Source: Bauldia sp.
Lineage (GTDB): Bacteria; Pseudomonadota; Alphaproteobacteria; Rhizobiales; Kaistiaceae
Assembly: GCA_020442095.1 (NCBI GenBank)
Contig: JAGRKY010000036.1
Location: 1 to 9,577 of the forward strand
Length of the DNA: 9,577 bases
Direction of reading: 5' to 3'
The notes below the pieces were generated by a model. That model had not been told where the DNA came from. It did not search any database and was given only the letters and a program-made list of their open reading frames with translations. A program made the translations under genes and the position numbers. This document shows positions 6,089 to 9,577 of the stretch, piece by piece. Numbering within the stretch: the stretch's first letter is position 1; every line of letters begins with the position of its first letter.

Positions 6089-6268
6089 ATGGCAGCAGAA
6101 CCAACTCGAAAGCGACCTGAATTTCACAAGGTGGAAGAGCGTCTCCAAAAGACGGTTCAGGAGCACGAGCAAAATTTTCATAGCTGGATGACCGCTCGCG
6201 GTTATTTCAGTGAAGAGGATGCTCCCGAGCAAATTCCGGCTCTAGGGGATCCGCTCGGAAATTCTTGA
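6089..6268 (+). CDS. 59-residue hydrophilic hypothetical protein divergent from avcD
   Basis: A short, highly charged, probably helical protein rich in Glu, Lys, Arg and Gln. Residues about 10-30 (FHKVEERLQKTVQEHEQNF) look amphipathic and could form a coiled coil; then HSWMTARGYFSEEDAPEQ and an extended Pro/Gly tail. There is no signal peptide or membrane helix. I do not recognise a family. GGGGAG ends seven bases before the ATG and a GATAAT box lies further upstream, which supports it being real. An in-frame ATG at 6053 falls inside that promoter and is less likely. It is separated by only 59 bases from the AvcD-type start and shares the island's lower G+C. In characterised AvcID systems the neighbour that restrains AvcD is a small RNA; whether this locus instead or additionally has a protein partner is unknown. 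Confidence 0.55.
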   Translation: MAAEPTRKRPEFHKVEERLQKTVQEHEQNFHSWMTARGYFSEEDAPEQIPALGDPLGNS

Positions 6269-6429
6269 GATTCGTGGCAGTCATAAGATAATTATGCCTC
6301 GTCCTAACTCTCGGTTGCAAGATCGACGTGAGACATTGTTCTTGCGCTGACATATGTCCTAGGGTACTTCCCTCGCCTTATTCCCCACATATGGTTGGCG
6401 AAGCTTCGATCTCTCGGAGAGGACCGACC

Positions 6430-7206
6430 ATGCCGACACGACACCCATTCGCCACCCGCGCCCGCCTCGCCGCCGGGCTGATCGCCGCCATCCTCATGGC
6501 CGTCGCGAGCCCGGCGCTTGCCGGCTCGCTGCTCGACCAGACCCGCGACGCGCTCCAGCGCGCCGGCAAGGACATCAGCCAGGCGGCCGAGGATGCCGGC
6601 CGCGACGTCCAGGACTTTCTGGTCGACAATCCCGGCCTCAACCGCGATCTCGTCGATTTCGGCAACCGGCTCGGCCTCCCCGGCTTCGACAGGAAGCGGC
6701 CCGCCCCCGGCGCCACCCTGGTCGCCGCGCCCTCGCCGGCGGCGCCCGGCATCAAGGTCCGGCTCTCCGCCATCGGCCTGCCCGGTGCCAGCAAAGTCAC
6801 CATCGCCGCCGGAACGTCCATCGACGGCGCGAAGGAGCTGAAGAAGGCCACCACCAGCGATCGCGGCGGCCTCGCCGTCAACGTCCCCGTTCCCGACGAT
6901 GCGAAGCCCGGCAAGCCGCTCGTCTTCGTCGTCGAGACGGAGGACCGGCGCCTCCGCCTCGTGTCGGAACCGGTCGAGATCGTCCCCGCCGCCGATGTCG
7001 TCACCGTCACCGGCACGCTGTCGAAGGAGGGCGTCACCTGCCAGGCGCTTCGCGGCGACGACGGCACGCTCTACACCCTCGCCGGCGGCGACCTCTCCCA
7101 TTTCCACCCGGGCGACCGGGTGACCGTGGCGGGCACCGAGACCGAGGCCTCGATCTGCATGCAGGGCACGACGCTGGCCGTCATCTCGGTCGCCGTGGCG
7201 GAGTAG
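6430..7206 (+). CDS. Secreted DUF5818-like protein of unknown function
   Basis: A 258-residue exported protein. Residues 1-31 are a Sec signal peptide: a basic N-end, a hydrophobic core (about 13-26) and an ALA-GS cleavage site. The mature part has three regions: a helical, acidic segment (32-85); a beta-rich Ig-like segment (about 108-185, ending SEPVEIV); and a C-terminal OB-like barrel (about 188-258) reading VTVTGTLSKEGVTCQALR, LYTLAGG and GDRVTVAGT. This last pattern resembles DUF5818 domains. Cys204 and Cys243 could form a disulfide in the periplasm. GAGAGGA lies six bases before the ATG at 6430; the in-frame upstream extension to 6328 would bury the signal peptide and is rejected. Single gene. 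The function is unknown; binding or envelope stabilisation would be guesses. Confidence 0.78.
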   Translation: MPTRHPFATRARLAAGLIAAILMAVASPALAGSLLDQTRDALQRAGKDISQAAEDAGRDVQDFLVDNPGLNRDLVDFGNRLGLPGFDRKRPAPGATLVAAPSPAAPGIKVRLSAIGLPGASKVTIAAGTSIDGAKELKKATTSDRGGLAVNVPVPDDAKPGKPLVFVVETEDRRLRLVSEPVEIVPAADVVTVTGTLSKEGVTCQALRGDDGTLYTLAGGDLSHFHPGDRVTVAGTETEASICMQGTTLAVISVAVAE

Positions 7207-7252
7207 CCGGTCAGGAAACGCGAGCCGCCATCCCGCCCCGCTCATCCTGATC

Positions 7253-7419
7253 CCAACCCCGCCATCCTGAGGTGCTCCGCGCAAGCGGAGCCTCGAAGGA
7301 CGCACCCGGCCAGGGCAGGCTCTCCCCTCAAAGGGGGAGGTTGGGCGGTGGTATTGGCGGCCGGTTGCGTCCTTCGAGGCTCGCTGCAGACAGCGAGCAC
7401 CTCAGGATGGCGAGGTTGG
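7253..7419. repeat. 167-base nested palindromic repeat block
   Basis: The outer arms (7253-7276 and 7396-7419) are complementary over 24 bases with one mismatch (key core CATCCTGAGGTGCT). Inner arms (7290-7304 and 7366-7380; GCCTCGAAGGACGCA) match perfectly over 15 bases. Between the two, each side has its own hairpin (GCTCCGC-GCAA-GCGGAGC at 7274-7291, and GCTCGCTG...CAGCGAGC at 7379-7398). The centre (7321-7344) carries a copy of the CTCCCCTCAA-type arm seen at 3421-3442. This is two head-to-head copies of one extragenic repeat with a second repeat type between them. It fills most of the 297-base gap between the secreted-protein gene and ispA; the rest shows no gene. Confidence 0.75.
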
Positions 7420-7487
7420 TGAGGCGGTCAGCGATTGCCGGCCTATGTGGTCGCGTTCTTCCTGTTACGGAGGGCGCCCAGAGCTGC

Positions 7488-7504
7488 GGCTCCCCGAAGG
7501 AGCC
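7488..7504 (-). terminator. Hairpin at the end of ispA
   Basis: A 6-bp stem GGCTCC/GGAGCC with loop CCGAA touches the ispA stop codon (7506-7504). Reading on the minus strand there is no T-run, only GC-rich sequence, so it is a possible factor-dependent terminator or 3'-end stabiliser. Confidence 0.4.
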
Positions 7505-8391
7505 TAAGCGTCCCGCGCCGCGATGAAGCGGGCGGCGTCGCGGAGCACGTCGGCTTCGGCGCCGAAGATGTCGAGCGCGGCGATCGCCTCGTCGACCGTC
7601 GCGCCGAGCCGCGCCCGCGCCGCATCCACCCCGAGCAGCCCGACAAGCGTCCGCTTGCCCCGCCCGGCGTCCTTTGCGGTCGCCTTGCCGGCGGTCGCCG
7701 CGTCCCCCGTCGCGTCGATCAGGTCGTCGGCGATCTGGAAGGCGAGGCCGAGCCGCCGCCCGAAGGTGTCGAGCCGCGCGGCGGCTTCCGCCGGTGCCTC
7801 GCCGAGCAGCGCCCCGGCTTGCGTCGCGAAAAGGATCAGCGCCCCGGTCTTCATCGCCTGCATGGTCTCGATCGCGGCGATCTCGGGGGCCTCGCTTTCG
7901 TCGAGGTCGAGCGCCTGGCCGCCGACCATGCCGCCGATCCCGGCGGCGCGCGCGAGCCCGGTGACCAGCGCGACCCGGGTCTCCGCCGGCGCGTCGATCC
8001 CGGCGACCGCGTCGAAGGCTAGCGTCAGCAGCCCGTCGCCGGCAAGGATCGCCGTCGCCTCATCATACTGGATATGCACCGTCGGGCGGCCGCGGCGCAG
8101 GTCGTCGTCGTCCATCGCCGGCAGGTCGTCATGGACGAGGCTGTAGGCGTGAATGCATTCGAGCGCCGCCGCCACCGTCACCACCGCGTCGCCACCGTGG
8201 CCGAAGAGCCGGGCGGTCTCGATCACCAGGAAGGGGCGGACGCGCTTTCCGGGGCCGAGCGCGGCATAGCGCATGGCCTCGAGCAGCCGCGCGGGGCGCG
8301 CGATCTCGCCCGGGCGCGATTCACGGGACAGCAGCCCGTCCAGCGCCGTATCGGTGGCGTCCGCCGCCTGTTTCAACCGTGTCTCGAACAT
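7504..8391 (-). CDS. ispA: Short-chain polyprenyl diphosphate synthase, probably farnesyl-PP synthase (IspA)
   Basis: A 295-residue all-helical prenyltransferase that condenses dimethylallyl-PP with isopentenyl-PP units. Seen in order: GPGKRVRP (47-53), which binds isopentenyl-PP; the first Asp-rich motif DDLPAMDDDD (88-97) with the two-residue insertion typical of bacterial type II FPP/GGPP synthases; MVGGQALDL (155-163); the KTGALI segment (181-186); and the second Asp-rich motif FQIADDLID (218-226), followed by GKATAKDAGRGKRT. Tyr83, five residues before the first Asp-rich motif, suits a C15 product, but a C20 product cannot be excluded. The ATG at 8391 has no strong Shine-Dalgarno sequence. 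A CTTGACC box lies at 8456-8450 on the minus strand with only a poor -10. It diverges from mtgA, an order I recall from other rhizobial genomes. Confidence 0.92.
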   Translation of the reverse strand: MFETRLKQAADATDTALDGLLSRESRPGEIARPARLLEAMRYAALGPGKRVRPFLVIETARLFGHGGDAVVTVAAALECIHAYSLVHDDLPAMDDDDLRRGRPTVHIQYDEATAILAGDGLLTLAFDAVAGIDAPAETRVALVTGLARAAGIGGMVGGQALDLDESEAPEIAAIETMQAMKTGALILFATQAGALLGEAPAEAAARLDTFGRRLGLAFQIADDLIDATGDAATAGKATAKDAGRGKRTLVGLLGVDAARARLGATVDEAIAALDIFGAEADVLRDAARFIAARDA

Positions 8392-8458
8392 GCCCGCACC
8401 CGCCCGCGCCCCGTCCGGAGCCGTCTCGAATGGCGGGAAAGCCGCGCCGGGTCAAGCG

Positions 8459-8487
8459 TTGCGCGGGGACAAGTCCGCGGCTATCGC
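8459..8487 (+). promoter_or_regulatory. Possible promoter for mtgA, close to the start codon
   Basis: TTGCGC (8459-8464), an exact 17-base spacer and TATCGC (8482-8487) end six bases before the mtgA ATG. If used, transcription would begin at or next to the start codon, fitting the missing Shine-Dalgarno sequence. Box matches are modest. Confidence 0.3.
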
Positions 8488-8493
8488 TTGGGG

Positions 8494-9297
8494 ATGAGCG
8501 AGGCGAAGACCCCGAAATCGAAGGCGAAACCGGCCGGTTCCGGCGGGCGGAAAGCGACTGCGGGAAAGGCCCAGCCGGCGAAGAAGAAGCCGTCCGGGGT
8601 CAAGGGAAAGAGCGGGGAAACGAACCGCTCCGGGTGGCGGCGGGCCGGCCGTATCCTGTTGATCGCGCTCGGGATTCTCGTCGCGCTGCCGCTCGTCCTG
8701 GTGCCGGTCTACAGCTTCGTCAATCCGGTCGGCACCTACATGATCTACACCCGCATCGTCGATGGGCCGCTCGAGCGGCAGTGGGTCGGCTTCGACGACA
8801 TCGCCAAGGTGATGGTGGTCTCCGTCATGGTCTCGGAGGACGGGCAATACTGCAGCCATCACGGCGTCGACTGGGCGGCGATCGGCGACGTCTTCGATTC
8901 CCCCGGCGGCCCCTCCCGCGGCGCATCGACTATCCCTATGCAAACAGTAAGGAATTTGTTCCTGTGGCTGTCGCGGAGCTATGTCCGGAAAGGTATCGAG
9001 ATACCGCTCGCCCTCTATGCCGACGCCATCTGGAGCAAGCGCCGTGAAATGGAGATCTATCTCAACATCGCCCAGTGGGGTCCCAACATCTTCGGTGTCG
9101 AGGCCGCCGCTCAGCACTATTTCGGCCGCGCCGCCGCCGATCTCGGGCCCCGCCAGGCCGCGCTTCTGGCGGCGACCCTGCCCAATCCCCTCGCCCGCAA
9201 TCCGGCCCGCCCATCATCACTGATGAAGTCGCTCGCCCGCACGATCGAGGCCCGCGCGCGCAAGGCCGGCCCCTATATCGTTTGCCTCTACCCCTAA
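8494..9297 (+). CDS. mtgA: Monofunctional peptidoglycan glycosyltransferase MtgA
   Basis: A 267-residue GT51-family enzyme that polymerises lipid II into glycan strands on the outer face of the inner membrane. Residues 1-50 are an unusually long Lys/Ala/Gly/Ser-rich cytoplasmic tail; a single membrane helix follows (about 52-74). The catalytic domain shows all GT51 motifs: [14 protein letters not shown] with catalytic Glu115 (114-127), [16 protein letters not shown] (143-158), [10 protein letters not shown] with the second Glu at 187, and the [11 protein letters not shown] motif (201-211). No transpeptidase domain follows, so it is monofunctional. The ATG at 8494 is preceded only by TTGGGG, a poor ribosome site; an in-frame extension upstream would overlap ispA and is rejected. 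Codons for residues 146-155 are strikingly unlike the rest. rpmF follows after 46 bases. Confidence 0.95.
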   Translation: MSEAKTPKSKAKPAGSGGRKATAGKAQPAKKKPSGVKGKSGETNRSGWRRAGRILLIALGILVALPLVLVPVYSFVNPVGTYMIYTRIVDGPLERQWVGFDDIAKVMVVSVMVSEDGQYCSHHGVDWAAIGDVFDSPGGPSRGASTIPMQTVRNLFLWLSRSYVRKGIEIPLALYADAIWSKRREMEIYLNIAQWGPNIFGVEAAAQHYFGRAAADLGPRQAALLAATLPNPLARNPARPSSLMKSLARTIEARARKAGPYIVCLYP

Positions 9298-9310
9298 GCT
9301 TGCGTATAAG
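9282..9310 (+). promoter_or_regulatory. Probable sigma-70-type promoter of rpmF
   Basis: TTGCCT (9282-9287) and TATAAG (9305-9310) are separated by exactly 17 bases. The -10 matches the consensus at five of six positions, the -35 at four. The -35 lies inside the last codons of mtgA. Predicted transcription start is near 9317, giving a leader of about 27 bases, so rpmF need not rely on mtgA transcription. Confidence 0.55.
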
Positions 9311-9343
9311 CGCCGCAACCAAGGAACATTCGAGGACGAAGAA

Positions 9344-9529
9344 ATGGCAGTCCCCAAGAGAAAAACCTCGCGCATGAAGCGCGGATTCCGCCGCTCGGCC
9401 GATGGCCTGAAGCAGCCGAGCTACGTGGAAGACAAGGATTCCGGCGAACTGCGTCGCCCGCATCATATCGACCTGAAGTCGGGCATGTATGGCGGCAAGC
9501 AGGTTCTGGAGCCGAAGAGCGAAGCCTGA
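9344..9529 (+). CDS. rpmF: 50S ribosomal protein L32
   Basis: A 61-residue basic protein starting [20 protein letters not shown], the L32 signature, and continuing with the alphaproteobacterial [22 protein letters not shown] form. This type lacks the zinc-binding cysteines found in some L32 proteins. L32 sits in the large subunit near the peptidyl-transferase side and the exit region. GAGGACGAAGAA precedes the ATG, with the purine core eight bases away. It has its own likely promoter in the end of mtgA and a terminator 28 bases beyond the stop. The mtgA-rpmF adjacency is one I recall from other rhizobial genomes. Confidence 0.98.
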   Translation: MAVPKRKTSRMKRGFRRSADGLKQPSYVEDKDSGELRRPHHIDLKSGMYGGKQVLEPKSEA

Positions 9530-9556
9530 AACCGGGCATTTCGCAAGAATTTCCGA

Positions 9557-9577
9557 AGGCCGGCGTCACGCCGGCCT
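9557..9577 (+). terminator. Hairpin terminator after rpmF
   Basis: A perfect 9-bp stem AGGCCGGCG / CGCCGGCCT with a TCA loop ends exactly at the window edge, so the expected T-run can only be judged in the adjoining sequence. Position and stem strength fit an intrinsic terminator. Confidence 0.7.

Larger units (their letters stand above)
4509..6400. other. Low-G+C accessory island in a GC-rich chromosome
   Basis: By hand count the line 5641-5700 is 20% G+C and 5101-5160 is 35%, against 73% for 6901-6960 in the following core gene. The shift is visible in codon choice from the end of the HD gene to just before 6430. The island holds the AvcD-type gene, the 59-residue gene and a 161-base spacer (6269-6429) with a perfect palindrome GACATATGTC at 6349-6358. 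I saw no integrase, transposase, tRNA end or clear target duplication, so the mode of entry is unknown. Confidence 0.7.

Noticed and set aside
6030..6104. 25-residue N-terminal extension of the AvcD-type protein from a TTG at 6104
   Set aside because: It would overlap the divergent small gene's start and has no ribosome site. The first conserved motif begins about 15 residues after the ATG at 6029. The GTG at 6038 remains possible.
6050..6232. 60-codon minus-strand frame opposite the 59-residue gene
   Set aside because: It has no ribosome site, and its Leu/Ser-rich product looks like the antisense of the charged plus-strand protein.
6304..7305. Long minus-strand open frame (333 codons) opposite the secreted DUF5818-like gene
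   Set aside because: The product is Gly/Asp/Arg-rich without domains, while the plus strand has a signal peptide, ribosome site and domain pattern.
8452..9117. Minus-strand frame opposite mtgA
   Set aside because: Antisense to a certain gene with all GT51 motifs; the product has a shadow-type composition.

Overview
The window looks like chromosome of a GC-rich alphaproteobacterium, most likely of the order Hyphomicrobiales (Rhizobiales). Reasons: the ispA / mtgA / rpmF gene order, an MtgA with a GASTIPMQT catalytic loop, the overall coding style (a hand-counted line in the 6430-7206 gene is 73% G+C), and families of palindromic intergenic repeats of the kind common in that order. The order is an inference; no rRNA or tRNA is present to confirm it.

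Layout. 1-733 is the 3' part of ispG (MEP pathway, iron-sulfur enzyme), convergent with a small four-helix DUF2231 membrane protein (740-1204, minus). Next come a 96-residue ABM-like dimeric-barrel protein (1442-1732, plus), a 44-residue basic hypothetical protein (1784-1918, minus), a DUF6790-like membrane protein (2112-2639, plus) and a GloA-type VOC protein with all four metal ligands (2745-3137, minus). A gene-free stretch of about 580 bases (3138-3720) is packed with nested palindromic repeats. It is followed by an HD-domain phosphohydrolase of the YfbR/HDDC2 type (3721-4359, minus).

4509 to about 6400 is a compositional island. Hand-counted 60-base lines fall as low as 20% G+C, and codon use is unlike the neighbours. 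It carries one large gene (4509-6029, minus) that I recognise as an anti-phage dCTP deaminase of the AvcD type: an N-terminal P-loop/kinase-like domain fused to a zinc-dependent deoxycytidylate-deaminase domain. A 59-codon gene (6089-6268, plus) diverges from it across only 59 bases. This is the accessory, defence-related part of the window. No transposase, integrase or tRNA was seen at its edges.

After the island the core genome resumes: a secreted DUF5818-like protein (6430-7206, plus), a second nested palindromic repeat block (7253-7419), ispA (7504-8391, minus), mtgA (8494-9297, plus) and rpmF (9344-9529, plus) with its terminator at the window's end. ispG and ispA both serve isoprenoid synthesis. 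IspA makes the C15 precursor of undecaprenyl lipid carriers, and MtgA polymerises the lipid-linked peptidoglycan precursor, so the right end is loosely a cell-envelope neighbourhood. The most interesting content is the AvcD-type defence gene and its unexplained divergent small partner.
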